Part shown: positions 52,030 to 60,845 of the stretch, one piece after another | Position numbering within the stretch: the stretch's first letter is position 1 | How the letters are laid out: each line of letters starts with the position of its first letter | Origin: JBFAPK01 sp040676675 | Lineage (GTDB): Bacteria; Actinomycetota; Actinomycetes; Mycobacteriales; Micromonosporaceae | Length of the DNA: 64,000 nucleotides | NCBI RefSeq assembly: GCF_040676675.1 | Contig: NZ_JBFAPK010000028.1 | Location: 1 to 64,000, forward strand | Direction of reading: 5' to 3' | The notes under the pieces: generated by a model | Databases searched by the model: none | Told to the model about the DNA's origin: nothing | What the model saw: the letters and a program-made list of their open reading frames with translations, nothing else | Position numbers and translations under genes: made by a program

Positions 52030-52233
52030 GTGACCCGACGCGGCGAGCGCGTCACCTACGGGGAGTACCTGACCGCGGTCGCGCTCACCCTCGCCCGCCG
52101 GCACCGACCGTTGTGGCTGGTCAACCGCTGCGCCTGCGGCGCCATCCTCCCCTGCCACGCCACTCACCGCATCCCGATCAGCCGCGACCACTGGCCACGG
52201 CAGGAAGACACCGAAGAACAGGAGCAGACGTGA
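52030..52233 (+). CDS. Small Cys-containing protein, first of three coupled genes
   Basis: 67 residues from GTG 52030: RRGERVTYGEYLTAVALTLA then RHRPLWLVNRCACGAILPCH, a C-x-C...C-x-H cluster that may bind metal. Unknown family to me. Its stop overlaps the next GTG (GTGA). An earlier in-frame start at 51970 would add a basic, low-complexity segment. It is divergent from the XRE-DUF397 pair, an arrangement seen in actinomycete accessory DNA. Confidence 0.6.
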   Translation: MTRRGERVTYGEYLTAVALTLARRHRPLWLVNRCACGAILPCHATHRIPISRDHWPRQEDTEEQEQT

Positions 52234-52625
52234 CCCTCCACCACCCGGTACGCCCCGGCTGGACCTGCACCTGGTGCGAACGGGACTGGCCCTGCGACAT
52301 CCGCCGCACCGAACTGCGCCACGAGTTCACCGGCGCCCTGACCAGCCTGGCCGTCTATCTCACCGGCTGCCTCGCCGACGCCGCCACCGACCTGCGCCAC
52401 ATCCCCGCCGGCTGGCTGCACAACCGCTTCCTCGGCTGGCTTCCCCTGCCCGGACCGCCCCGCCCCACCAGCGCCACCGACATCCTGCTGCGAGGCTACG
52501 AACTCGCCCGCGCCCACACCCCCGACGACCACGGCAACTGCCCCACCTGCGGGCTGCTCTACGACTGCTGGGTACGCCTGCCGCCCGACGGCCCCGGCCT
52601 GCCCGCGCCGCTGCCGCCCCGATGA
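52230..52625 (+). CDS. Zinc-ribbon-like protein, second of three coupled genes
   Basis: 131 residues. WTCTWCERDWPCDIRRTELR near the start and CPTCGLLYDCW near the end give two C-x2-C pairs; between them are ALTSLAVYLTGCLADAATDL and RHIPAGWLHNRFLGWLPLPG. GTG start overlaps the upstream stop. This family occurs beside XRE/DUF397 regulators in related genomes by my recollection, without known function. Confidence 0.65.
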   Translation: MTLHHPVRPGWTCTWCERDWPCDIRRTELRHEFTGALTSLAVYLTGCLADAATDLRHIPAGWLHNRFLGWLPLPGPPRPTSATDILLRGYELARAHTPDDHGNCPTCGLLYDCWVRLPPDGPGLPAPLPPR

Positions 52626-52885
52626 GTCCGCGCGTGCCGTACCAGCCGGGTGACGTGGTGGTCGTCGACGGCCGCGCCTCGGTGCAGTTCGCCGACGACC
52701 GCGCCATCGTCCTGCGCATCGTGCGGGTGCCGGACTGGGAGACCTATCACGGCTGGTGCTGGCTGACCGGCTACGTCCTGGACCGCCGGGGCGACGCGGT
52801 CGAACGACGCGACGTCTTCGTGCAACCCGCCGGACTACGCCTCGCCGGAAAGCGTCCGGCCGGAAGGCGGCCCGCCCAACCGTGA
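52622..52885 (+). CDS. Small uncharacterised protein, third of three coupled genes
   Basis: 87 residues: VPYQPGDVVVVDGRASVQFA, DDRAIVLRIVRVPDWETYHG and WCWLTGYVLDRRGDAVERRD, then a basic tail. A small beta-rich fold is likely. ATG overlaps the stop of the preceding gene (ATGA), so all three are translated together. Confidence 0.65.
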   Translation: MSPRVPYQPGDVVVVDGRASVQFADDRAIVLRIVRVPDWETYHGWCWLTGYVLDRRGDAVERRDVFVQPAGLRLAGKRPAGRRPAQP

Positions 52886-52959
52886 TCCACGAGCGTCGTT
52901 GCCCAACCTCTCACCGCCGTACGGTCCCGTCCCGGCTGCCGGTGGCGAGGACCATGCCG

Positions 52960-55101
52960 TCAGGGCCGAACGGCACGCTGGTTGCCTCGTGGTGGCGGCT
53001 GGTCGGTCGGGACTCCGGCATCGTCGGCTGGCTCGCCTGTTCCCGCCCCGAGGCGGACGAGCCAGATGGCGGCGGACGTGAGGCTCGCGAACAGGAGGAA
53101 CGTCAGCGTCGGAGGGCCGACGATGACGCCCCGTTCGACCAGCAGCGGGGCGAGGACCACCGCGCCGAACTCGTGACTGGCGGCCAGGCTGGACGGGGTG
53201 AGCGCGACCGCTCCGGCGATCACGAGGCCGCGGCTTCGGGGAGCAGGTCGCCGTCCGACGGCGCGCCGGGCCAGCGTCACGGCCCCGGCGACCACGAGGG
53301 CCAGCATGACCACGTAGCAGACCGCGCGCGGCCAGGTCGCCTCGACCAGGACCATCAGCCACGCCACGACAGCCATCACAGGCGCGCAGGCCAGCAGGGT
53401 CAACGCCGGCCACAACGCCGGCCTCGACCCGATCGGTGCCGGTTCGCCCGACGGGCTCGGACTCGTCCCCCGGCGGATCATCCAGATGCCGGCGCCCGTG
53501 ACGACCGCGGCCGGCAGGCAGAGAACCAGCGCGATGCGTGGCCCCGGCGCCATGTTGTCCCAGACCAGATCGCCGCCGAGCAGCACCGTGGCGACCAGCG
53601 ACCCCACCGCGAAACTCGCGACGGCGCCGAACAGCGCCAGGATGACCGCGCCGGTGACCACGATGTCGCGGCGGCGGGTCGGCACGGCGGCCTCCGGTGC
53701 GGCTCGCCGCCCGACGGAGCGGCGTGCCAGCGTCCCGGCCGCGACGGCCGCCACCGCCAGCACGACGACGAGGCCGGCCGCGATACCCGTATCGAAGGCT
53801 CGCTGGGTCAGGATTACCAGCCACGCCACGACGGCGACGACGGGCGCGCAGGCCAGCAGCGCCCAGGCCGGCCAGAGCTTCGGCCGCGACCCGACCGGTT
53901 CCGGTTCCGGTTCGGGCCGCGTGTTCGGCTCGTCGGGCGCGGCGGCGACGTCCGGCCGATCCGGCGGGCGCGACGATGGGATGTCGCCGCCGGCCGGTCC
54001 GGTGTCGGCGAGCGGCGCCGCGACCGCGCCGGGTACGGCGTGTAGCGCGCCCTCGGCGACGACGATCTCGGGGTGATCGAGGGCGATGGGGGCGATGCGC
54101 AGGGTGCGGTGCAACAGGGAGGCGACCAGCGGTACCCGGGAGGAGCCGCCCACCAGGAAGATCCCGGCGATCTGTTGCCGGGGTACGGCGGCGTCGCGGA
54201 GCAGCGTGGCGGTGAGGTCGACGGTGCGGTCCAGGTGGGGGCGGGCCGCCGTCTCGAACTCGTCGCGGGTCACGTGCACGACCGTGTCGACCAGGGGTAG
54301 GTGCAGGTCGGCGGTGGTGTGGCGGGACAGTTGTTCCTTCGCGGTACGGGCATCGCGCCACAGCAGTTGGTGGGCGCGCTGGTCGGCGGGGGTTCGGGGC
54401 CATTCCAGCCGCCCCCAGGCGTCGCCGGTGGCGGTGGTCAGCGACCGGGCGTGGGCGACGACGGCGGCGTCGAGGTCGAGGCCGCCGACGTCGTCGAGCC
54501 CGGCGGTGGCCACCACCTCCAGCCCGGCCACGGTACGGCGGACGATGCTGACATCGCAGGTGCCGGCGCCGAGGTCGTAGACGACGAGGCATCGGCCGAC
54601 CGGCACGTCGCGGCCGAGGACGTCGGCGAAGTACGCCGCCGCGGCGACCGGCTCGGCGACGAAGTCGCACTTTCCAAGCTGTGCCTGCTCGGCGGCGACG
54701 GCCAGAACTCCCCGGCGGGTGTGGCTCCACCCGGCCGGGTGCGTGAGCACCACGGTCTCCGGTGGGCCGCCGGCGACCCGTCGTGCCTCGGCGCTCACCC
54801 GGGCCAGCACCGCCGCGATCGCCTCGGTGACGGGAACCTCCCGCTCGGCGAGCCAGATTACCCGGTCGTCGATCCGCCGCTTCGGGTTCGCCTCGAAGCC
54901 GGCCGGGTGCGCGGCGGCGGCGCGTTCGGCATCCGCCCCGGTGAGCAGCGGCCCGGCGTCCGGACCGGCGAACACCCCGGATGGCAGCAACGGCGACGCG
55001 TCGAACAGCAGCGGCTTCACCCGTCCGTCCGGGGCCGCGAGCATCGCCACCGTCGACGAGGTACCGAAGTCGATGCCGAGCCGATATCCCCCCATTGCCA
55101 C
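52960..55101 (-). CDS. Hsp70-like ATPase fused to a duplicated membrane module
   Basis: 713 residues. Residues about 5-355 are an actin/Hsp70 ATPase: phosphate 1 GIDFGTSSTVAM, connect 1 YDLGAGTCDVSIVRR, adenosine loop IFLVGGSSRVPLV. No substrate-binding domain follows. After a Pro/Glu-rich linker (370-402) come two related membrane units: 404-545 starts GSRPKLWPAWALLACAPVVA and 558-690 starts GSRPALWPALTLLACAPVMA, each with four or so hydrophobic segments. The protein should sit in the membrane with the ATPase in the cytosol. GTG at 55101; ATG at 55095 is also possible. Function unknown. Confidence 0.82.
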   Translation of the reverse strand: MAMGGYRLGIDFGTSSTVAMLAAPDGRVKPLLFDASPLLPSGVFAGPDAGPLLTGADAERAAAAHPAGFEANPKRRIDDRVIWLAEREVPVTEAIAAVLARVSAEARRVAGGPPETVVLTHPAGWSHTRRGVLAVAAEQAQLGKCDFVAEPVAAAAYFADVLGRDVPVGRCLVVYDLGAGTCDVSIVRRTVAGLEVVATAGLDDVGGLDLDAAVVAHARSLTTATGDAWGRLEWPRTPADQRAHQLLWRDARTAKEQLSRHTTADLHLPLVDTVVHVTRDEFETAARPHLDRTVDLTATLLRDAAVPRQQIAGIFLVGGSSRVPLVASLLHRTLRIAPIALDHPEIVVAEGALHAVPGAVAAPLADTGPAGGDIPSSRPPDRPDVAAAPDEPNTRPEPEPEPVGSRPKLWPAWALLACAPVVAVVAWLVILTQRAFDTGIAAGLVVVLAVAAVAAGTLARRSVGRRAAPEAAVPTRRRDIVVTGAVILALFGAVASFAVGSLVATVLLGGDLVWDNMAPGPRIALVLCLPAAVVTGAGIWMIRRGTSPSPSGEPAPIGSRPALWPALTLLACAPVMAVVAWLMVLVEATWPRAVCYVVMLALVVAGAVTLARRAVGRRPAPRSRGLVIAGAVALTPSSLAASHEFGAVVLAPLLVERGVIVGPPTLTFLLFASLTSAAIWLVRLGAGTGEPADDAGVPTDQPPPRGNQRAVRP

Positions 55102-55213
55102 GGGATCACCCTATGGCAATGCTTCAACGTCCTGGCGCAGGGCGGACCCGGGTACGGCGCGCGGAGGGGCCGTGTCGTCCACGGCCTCTCCGGACACCCC
55201 CGCGCCGGACGAA

Positions 55214-57313
55214 TCAGGCGGTCGGGACGCTACCGCCGTTCGTCCCGGTACCGCCGTCGCCGGCGTCGACCCCGCCGCGCGGCTTGCGCTTCTTCGGGTG
55301 TACCTCGAACGGCGCCATCATCTCGTTGTCCTCGTGCTCCATGATGTGGCAGTGCCAGCTGTACTTGCCGGTCAGGTCGAAATGGGCCTTCACGCGGGTG
55401 ATCTGCCCGGGGTAGGTCACCACGGTGTCCTTGCGGCACCGCTCGTGGAACCGCGGCGGGTCCTGCCCGTCCCGGCCGCGACCGATCACCTCGAACTGCA
55501 CCTGGTGGATGTGCACCGGGTGGGCGTCCGGGGTGAAGTTGTGGAACTCCCAGATCTCGGTGGCGCCCTGCTCGGGGATCTCCGCCACCGGGCTGTGCCA
55601 GGTCAGTAGGGTGCGCTTGCCGTCGCTGTCGATGCGGCCCAGCCGGTGCCCCGCCGGACCCTCGGCCAGCACCGCCGAGTTGACCACGTTGAGCGTCAGC
55701 TTGCGTACCACGCTGGCCGACTCCAGCGACGGGATGTGCGGCAGTTCGAGCTGCTCGGGCGGGACGCTGTGGTCGGTGCCGCGCAGCTCGCGTACCCGGA
55801 ATTTCAGCACCTGGCCGGTGGTCTCCGGCTTCGCGAACGGGAAGTCGGTGCCGGGCTCGCCGCCGCCGAAGTGCCCGTCCGGCCCCTCGTTGATCAGGTA
55901 GAGCGACGTGCCGGGGCGGACCCCGGTGAAGTCCACGATCACGTCGGCCCGCTCGGCGGCGCCGAGCAGCAGCTTCTGCAACCGGATCGGTTCGGGCAGG
56001 AAGCCGCAGTCGCCGCCGATCTGCCAGATGGGCAGCACGGTCTCCGCGGGGCGGGCGGTCGGATTCGAGGCGATCTTGAGGATGACGAACCGGCCGTTGC
56101 AGGCGTTGAGCAGCCGGAACCGGTAGCGGCGCGGCTCGACGTCGAAGACGGGCCAGGTACGGCCGTTGACCACCATCGTCTCGCCGAACTGGTTGGGGAT
56201 CCAGATCGGCGGTACCGACTTGTCCGGGGCGCCGGGCGTCACGGGGCTACGCCGGGCCGGGTAGTGCAGCTCGCCGTCCGGGTCGAAGCTCTTGTCCTGG
56301 ATGGTTATCGGGATCTCGTAGTAGCGCTGGCCGGGCGGGTCGCCGATCCGGGGCGCGGGCCCGGGCAGCGTGCCCTTGGGCAGGTCGGTGCGCCCGCCCC
56401 GGAGGATGTAGTACCCGACCAGTCCCGAGTAGACGCTCAGCCGGGTGACGCCCAGGGTGTGGTCGTGGTACCAGAGCGAGGCGGCCGGCTGGTCGTTGTC
56501 GTAGTGGAAGGTGGACGAGCCGGGACGCCACCGCCGGCCGTACTTGTCCTCGTACTTCTCCCGGAACTCGTCGTAGACGGTGCCGACCCGGGCGTAGCCG
56601 TCCGGGATGTCGCGGGCCGCCGGCAGGTACCACGCCTCCGGGTACCCGTCGCTCTCCTCGTGGGCGTGCGCGCCGTGGACGTGCGTCACGATCGGCACCG
56701 GCCCGGAGTACGGGTCCGGCTTCCCCTCGAAGTGCTCGTGGTCGTCGCGGCCCTTGAGGCCGCCCGGCGGGTTCGCCCAGTGCAGGGTCGGGTCCACCGG
56801 CACCAGGAACGGCAGGTACCGGCCGCGCCAGTCGACCAGCTCGTTGATCCAGGTGATCCGCGTCGGGCGGTCCGCGCGGGCCTCGATGGTGGGGCCGGGG
56901 TAGCAGTAGCTCTCGGGCTCCTGGGGCGAGCCGTAGCCCCAGACCGTGGTGCCCGGCATCCCGGGCGGCAGGACCTGCGCCCGGAACTGCCGGACGCCGA
57001 CCGCGTACTCGTCGGCCTCGCGCCCCGAGGACCCGCGCACCGGCGGCATGGGCAGCGGTATCGGCAGCGCCGTGACGTACTTGGGGATGGTGGTGGGGTC
57101 GATGACCGTACCGGGCGGGGAGGCGAACGTCTGGAAACCGTTGGGATCCGTCCCGAGGGCCGGGCCACCGCTCGGGGAGCCACTCGGGGAGGCACTCGGG
57201 GCGGGGGCCGGCGTGGGGGTCGGCGTCGGGGCCGCCCGCCCGCCGCCGGGCGCGATGATGAGGGAGGCGCCGCCAGCGGCGCCCGCCGCGAGTATCTGCC
57301 GTCGTGCGACCAT
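55214..57313 (-). CDS. Tat-exported multicopper oxidase
   Basis: 699 residues from ATG 57313 (GGAGGCGGAGAG upstream). The start VARRQILAAGAAGGASLI is a twin-arginine-like signal, followed by a Thr/Pro/Ser linker (TPTPTPAPAPSASPS). All four copper motifs are seen: THVHGAHAHEES, LWYHDHTLG, DAHPVHIHQVQF and WHCHIMEHEDNEMM. The long form resembles CotA/phenoxazinone synthase/bilirubin oxidase types. It should oxidise phenols or metals at the cell surface with O2. A gene for a yellow-like protein is divergent from it. Confidence 0.93.
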   Translation of the reverse strand: MVARRQILAAGAAGGASLIIAPGGGRAAPTPTPTPAPAPSASPSGSPSGGPALGTDPNGFQTFASPPGTVIDPTTIPKYVTALPIPLPMPPVRGSSGREADEYAVGVRQFRAQVLPPGMPGTTVWGYGSPQEPESYCYPGPTIEARADRPTRITWINELVDWRGRYLPFLVPVDPTLHWANPPGGLKGRDDHEHFEGKPDPYSGPVPIVTHVHGAHAHEESDGYPEAWYLPAARDIPDGYARVGTVYDEFREKYEDKYGRRWRPGSSTFHYDNDQPAASLWYHDHTLGVTRLSVYSGLVGYYILRGGRTDLPKGTLPGPAPRIGDPPGQRYYEIPITIQDKSFDPDGELHYPARRSPVTPGAPDKSVPPIWIPNQFGETMVVNGRTWPVFDVEPRRYRFRLLNACNGRFVILKIASNPTARPAETVLPIWQIGGDCGFLPEPIRLQKLLLGAAERADVIVDFTGVRPGTSLYLINEGPDGHFGGGEPGTDFPFAKPETTGQVLKFRVRELRGTDHSVPPEQLELPHIPSLESASVVRKLTLNVVNSAVLAEGPAGHRLGRIDSDGKRTLLTWHSPVAEIPEQGATEIWEFHNFTPDAHPVHIHQVQFEVIGRGRDGQDPPRFHERCRKDTVVTYPGQITRVKAHFDLTGKYSWHCHIMEHEDNEMMAPFEVHPKKRKPRGGVDAGDGGTGTNGGSVPTA

Positions 57314-57534
57314 CTCTCCGCCTCCTGCTGCTGCGCGCACGGCTCGCCCACGCGGCGACGACCGAGGCGAGGGCATTTGCCCTCCTTGGCGCGATACGTG
57401 AAGGACGTTACTGATTCACCTGTCACAGCAGCCCCGGTTGTCGCAGGAGTACCCCGTTCGAGGGGACGGCCGGGTCGTTTCGGCGACGGACGGCCGTTTG
57501 CTCGCGTCGGGCCGAGAGGTTCGAGGCCGGACGG

Positions 57535-57650
57535 CTGTGGGATCGCGGTCGGGCTGGGCCGTTCGACGCCGGACGGCTGTGGGATCGCGGTCGGGCTGGG
57601 CCGTTCCACGCCGGACGGCCGTTTGATCCGGGTCGGGCGGGGCACCCGGA
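57535..57650. repeat. 42-bp tandem repeat between oxidase and yellow-like genes
   Basis: The unit at 57535-57576 starts GCCGGACGGCTGTGGGATCG; a near-exact copy spans 57577-57618 (one change, GAC to CAC at the end), and a diverged third follows. It lies in the 340-base divergent gap. Although it can be read through in some frames, nothing else supports coding. It is 4-119 bases upstream of the ATG at 57654. Confidence 0.65.
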
Positions 57651-57653
57651 GGT

Positions 57654-58829
57654 ATGGCCGACAGATCGCGGAGCAGCATCGCGCAGTTGACCGGGAGCGC
57701 GGGCGCGGCCGACGGCGGCGCGCCCGACGGCGGCACCGCCGCGGACACTCCGGTCGGGCGGCTGGAGACCGTGGCCACCTTCCCCGGCGCCATGCCGACC
57801 GGGGTCACCGTCTCCCACACCGGCCGCATCTTCGTCAACTTCCCCCGCTGGGGCGACGACGTCCCGGCCACCGTCTGCGAACTGCGCCAGGGCGAGGCGA
57901 GACCGTACCCGGACCTCGGGCTGAACACGCCCCGGGACGTCGACGACCCGGAGCGGTTCGTCTCGGTGCAGAGCGTCGTGGTCGACCCCGCCAACCGGCT
58001 CTGGATCCTGGACACCGGCAGCCCGATGCTGCAGCCAACCCGGTACGGCGGCCCGAAGCTGGTCCGGGTGGACCTCGACACGGACACGGTGGCGGAGCCG
58101 GTGATCTTTCCCCGCGAGGTGGCCCTGGAGACCAGCTACCTCAACGACGTCCGGTTCGACCTGCGCCGGGGCGCCGCCGGCATCGCCTTCGTCACCGACT
58201 CCTCGGCACACGGCGACAACGGCATCGTCGTGGTCGACCTGGCCACCGGCGAGTCGTGGCGCCGGCTGCACCGGCACCCGAGCACCCTGGCCGAACCCCT
58301 CACGACGTTCCGCCCGATCGTGGAGGGCCGGCCGTTCCTGGAACGCCCCGAGGGCGGCCCGTCCCGTCCGATCAGCATGGGCTCGGACGGCATCGCCATC
58401 TCGGCCGACGGCAGCCGGCTCTACTACTGCCCACTGGCCTCCCGGCACCTCTACAGCGTCGACGTCGACGCGCTCGTCGACCGGTCGGTGGACGACGAGA
58501 CGGTGGCCGGCACGGTACGGGACGAGGGCGACAAGGGCACCGCCTCCGACGGGTTGGAGTCCGACGCCGAGGGCCGCATCTACCTCACCTCGTACGAGCA
58601 CAACGCGGTGCTCCGGCGGCTGCCCGACGGGCAGTACGACACCCTGGTGCACGACGCGCGGCTGCTCTGGCCGGACACGATGTCGGTGGCGACCGATGGG
58701 CACCTCTACGTCACCGCCAACCAACTGCACCGCCAGCCCCAGTACCAGGGCGGCAACGACCGCCGGATCCGGCCGTACGCGCTGTTCCGGGTGCGGATCG
58801 ACGCGGGACCCGTACTGCTGACCCGCTGA
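57654..58829 (+). CDS. Major royal jelly/yellow-like (L-dopachrome tautomerase-related) protein
   Basis: 391 residues, ATG with GGAGGT close upstream. Beta-propeller pattern: PTGVTVSHTGRIFVNFPRWG, SVVVDPANRLWILDTGSP, SYLNDVRFDL, AFVTDSSAHGDNGIVVVDL, GSDGIAISADGSRLYYCPLA and TMSVATDGHLYVTANQL. No signal peptide is clear; the first 35 residues are Ala/Gly-rich. Bacterial members are linked to quinone/pigment metabolism. The gene is divergent from a multicopper oxidase, so a shared oxidative role is possible. Confidence 0.85.
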   Translation: MADRSRSSIAQLTGSAGAADGGAPDGGTAADTPVGRLETVATFPGAMPTGVTVSHTGRIFVNFPRWGDDVPATVCELRQGEARPYPDLGLNTPRDVDDPERFVSVQSVVVDPANRLWILDTGSPMLQPTRYGGPKLVRVDLDTDTVAEPVIFPREVALETSYLNDVRFDLRRGAAGIAFVTDSSAHGDNGIVVVDLATGESWRRLHRHPSTLAEPLTTFRPIVEGRPFLERPEGGPSRPISMGSDGIAISADGSRLYYCPLASRHLYSVDVDALVDRSVDDETVAGTVRDEGDKGTASDGLESDAEGRIYLTSYEHNAVLRRLPDGQYDTLVHDARLLWPDTMSVATDGHLYVTANQLHRQPQYQGGNDRRIRPYALFRVRIDAGPVLLTR

Positions 58830-58861
58830 TCGGTCGCGCGGAACGGTCCACGACGCGGCAA

Positions 58862-58945
58862 GGGGGCGGGTCGCGAGGCGGCACGGGGGCGGGTCGCCAG
58901 GTGCGCTCGGGGGCGGGTCGCCAGGTGCGCTCGGGGGCGGGTCGC
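58862..58945. repeat. 24-bp tandem repeat in the gap before the FAD oxidoreductase
   Basis: Units based on GGGGGCGGGTCGCCAGGTGC-GCTC repeat about three and a half times with small changes at the first copy. The gap 58830-59108 also contains two ACCTAG hexamers just upstream of the next gene. No gene is seen in it. Confidence 0.65.
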
Positions 58946-59108
58946 GGGCGAATGAGCAATCCCGGACGGCGAAGTGGGCAATACCCGGGTTGTCGAGTGA
59001 GCAGTTTTCGCGTCCAACAGGACGGGAGTGGGCAGACAAGTCCGACGCAACACCCCATAATCAGGGCCGTCGATTCAACTACCTAGATCCGGTTACCTAG
59101 GAGGCCCC

Positions 59109-60692
59109 GTGGGAGTCGTCGGCGGACACGCGGTCGTTATCGGTGGCGCCATCAGCGGCCTGGTCGCCGCGCGGACGCTCGCCAGCAGGTTCGAACGGGT
59201 CACCGTCATCGACCGGGACGAGTTGCCGGTCGAGCCGCGCAACCGCGACGGCGTACCGCACGGGGCGCACCCGCACCTGCTGCTGATCTCCGGCCGGCTC
59301 GCGCTGGAGAAGCTCTTCCCCGGGCTGACCGAGGAGCTGATCGCCGGCGGCGCCGTACCGTTCGACCCCGGTCAGGACCTGCTCTTCGTGCACGGCGGCG
59401 GGCAGCGGGTCCGGTTCCCCACCGAGATGCAGGGCATCAGCCTGAGCCGGGTCTACCTGGAGTCCACCCTCCGGGCCCGGGTGCGTGCCCTGCGCAACGT
59501 CGAGCTGCGCGGACGCGCCGAGGCGTGCGGCCTCGTCGGCGGGCGCGGCCGGGTGACCGGCGTACAGGTCGAGGGCGCCGAGCCGATCGAGGCCGACCTG
59601 GTGGTCGACGCGTCGGGGCGTACCGGCGGGCGCGGCGACCGCTGGCTGGAGCAGCTCGGCTACCCCGCCCCGGACGTCGCCACGGTCAAAATGAAGGTCG
59701 GCTACAGCACCCGCCTCTACCGGCGCACCGACGACGACCTCCCGGACGGCGGCGTCGCCTGCCTGATCGCCCCCTTCGCGCCGCACCAGCGGCGGGCCGG
59801 CGTGGCACTGCCGATCGAGGGCGACCGCTGGATCCTGGCCGTCGGCGAGTGGCACGGCGACCGGATGCCGGACACCCCCGAGGGGTTCCAGCGCTTCATC
59901 GAGAGCCTGCCGGTGTCGTACCTCGCGGACCTGGCCAAGCGGGCGGAGCCGATCGGCGACGTGCTGACCCGGGCGTTCCCCGCCAGCCAGCGGCGGTACT
60001 TCGAACGGGTCCGCCGCCTCCCCGCCGGCTACCTCGCGATCGGCGACGCGATCTGCAGCTTCAACCCCCTCTACGGGCAGGGCATGACCGTGGCCGCGCT
60101 GGAGGCGCTCGAACTCGGCGACTGCCTGGACCGGTTCGGCGCGGTCTCCGTCGACCTGGCCCGCGAGTACTACCGGGCCACCGGGCGGGTGATCGACACG
60201 CCGTGGACGATGGCGACCGGCGGCGACTTCGCGTACCCGGAGACGACCGGGCGCAAGCCGTTCGGCATCGACCTGCTGAACGGGTACATGGGCAAGGCCA
60301 TCCTGGCCGCGCACGTCTCCCCCGCCGTGCACCGGGTACTCATCGAGGTGCAGCACCTGCTCAAGCCGCCGTCTGCGCTGCTCAGGCCCGGTACGGTGGT
60401 CCGCGCGCTGCGGGGAGCCCGCCGCTCGCCGGCCCGCCTGCCGAGGTCGCCCGAGCCGGCCGTCACGGTGCCGGCCCCCGCGAAGCCTCCCGCCACGGAG
60501 TCCGCCGCCGCGCCGGGAGCACCAGCCGCCGCATCCGAGTCCACCGCACCCGAGTCCACCGCACCCGAGTCCACCGCACCCGAGTCCACCGCACCCGGGT
60601 CCACCGCCGCTCCGACGGCACCGGCGGTCGCGGCGTCCGCGCCGGCGGAGCCGGCCGGCGACGCCGCGCCGCCGGCGGGTCCCCGGCCCTGA
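59109..60692 (+). CDS. FAD-dependent oxidoreductase with repetitive C-terminal tail
   Basis: 527 residues, GTG after AGGAGG at 6 bases. Dinucleotide-binding motif VVIGGAISGLVAARTLASRF, then VIDRDELP, LVVDASGRTGG and IGDAICSFNPLYGQGMTVAA (second FAD contact), as in the geranylgeranyl reductase/tryptophan halogenase-like flavoprotein group. From about residue 440 the chain is Ala/Pro/Ser-rich with four exact STAPE-type five-residue repeats, probably disordered. The adjacent P450 gene follows by 153 bases on the same strand and may act in the same pathway. Confidence 0.85.
   Translation: MGVVGGHAVVIGGAISGLVAARTLASRFERVTVIDRDELPVEPRNRDGVPHGAHPHLLLISGRLALEKLFPGLTEELIAGGAVPFDPGQDLLFVHGGGQRVRFPTEMQGISLSRVYLESTLRARVRALRNVELRGRAEACGLVGGRGRVTGVQVEGAEPIEADLVVDASGRTGGRGDRWLEQLGYPAPDVATVKMKVGYSTRLYRRTDDDLPDGGVACLIAPFAPHQRRAGVALPIEGDRWILAVGEWHGDRMPDTPEGFQRFIESLPVSYLADLAKRAEPIGDVLTRAFPASQRRYFERVRRLPAGYLAIGDAICSFNPLYGQGMTVAALEALELGDCLDRFGAVSVDLAREYYRATGRVIDTPWTMATGGDFAYPETTGRKPFGIDLLNGYMGKAILAAHVSPAVHRVLIEVQHLLKPPSALLRPGTVVRALRGARRSPARLPRSPEPAVTVPAPAKPPATESAAAPGAPAAASESTAPESTAPESTAPESTAPGSTAAPTAPAVAASAPAEPAGDAAPPAGPRP
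60537..60608. repeat. In-frame 15-bp repeats in the oxidoreductase tail
   Basis: GAGTCCACCGCACCC is repeated exactly four times (60537-60596) with a fifth altered copy. Each encodes ESTAP, so copy changes keep the frame. Confidence 0.8.
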
Positions 60693-60845
60693 CCGACCGC
60701 GGCCCCCGCGCGTGCTCCCGGGCCGGCCGCCGCGATCGACCCCGCGTGGGAGGTTTGGCGGCCGGTACGGGGGTAAAAGGCCGGAAAGCGCCCGGGCGGC
60801 CGCCGCCCGAGGTGAACCGGACCGGCCGACCCCGGGGGGACGCAG

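Noticed and set aside
57438..57626. Short open frame with 14-residue repeats (RTAVGSRSGWAV)
   Set aside because: The repeats come from the 42-bp DNA repeat; the opposite strand is equally open and there is no good start or family.
55646..59086. Plus-strand open frame of 1146 codons across the multicopper oxidase and yellow-like genes
   Set aside because: It is an antisense or shifted reading of two well-supported genes, with low-complexity composition and no family pattern.
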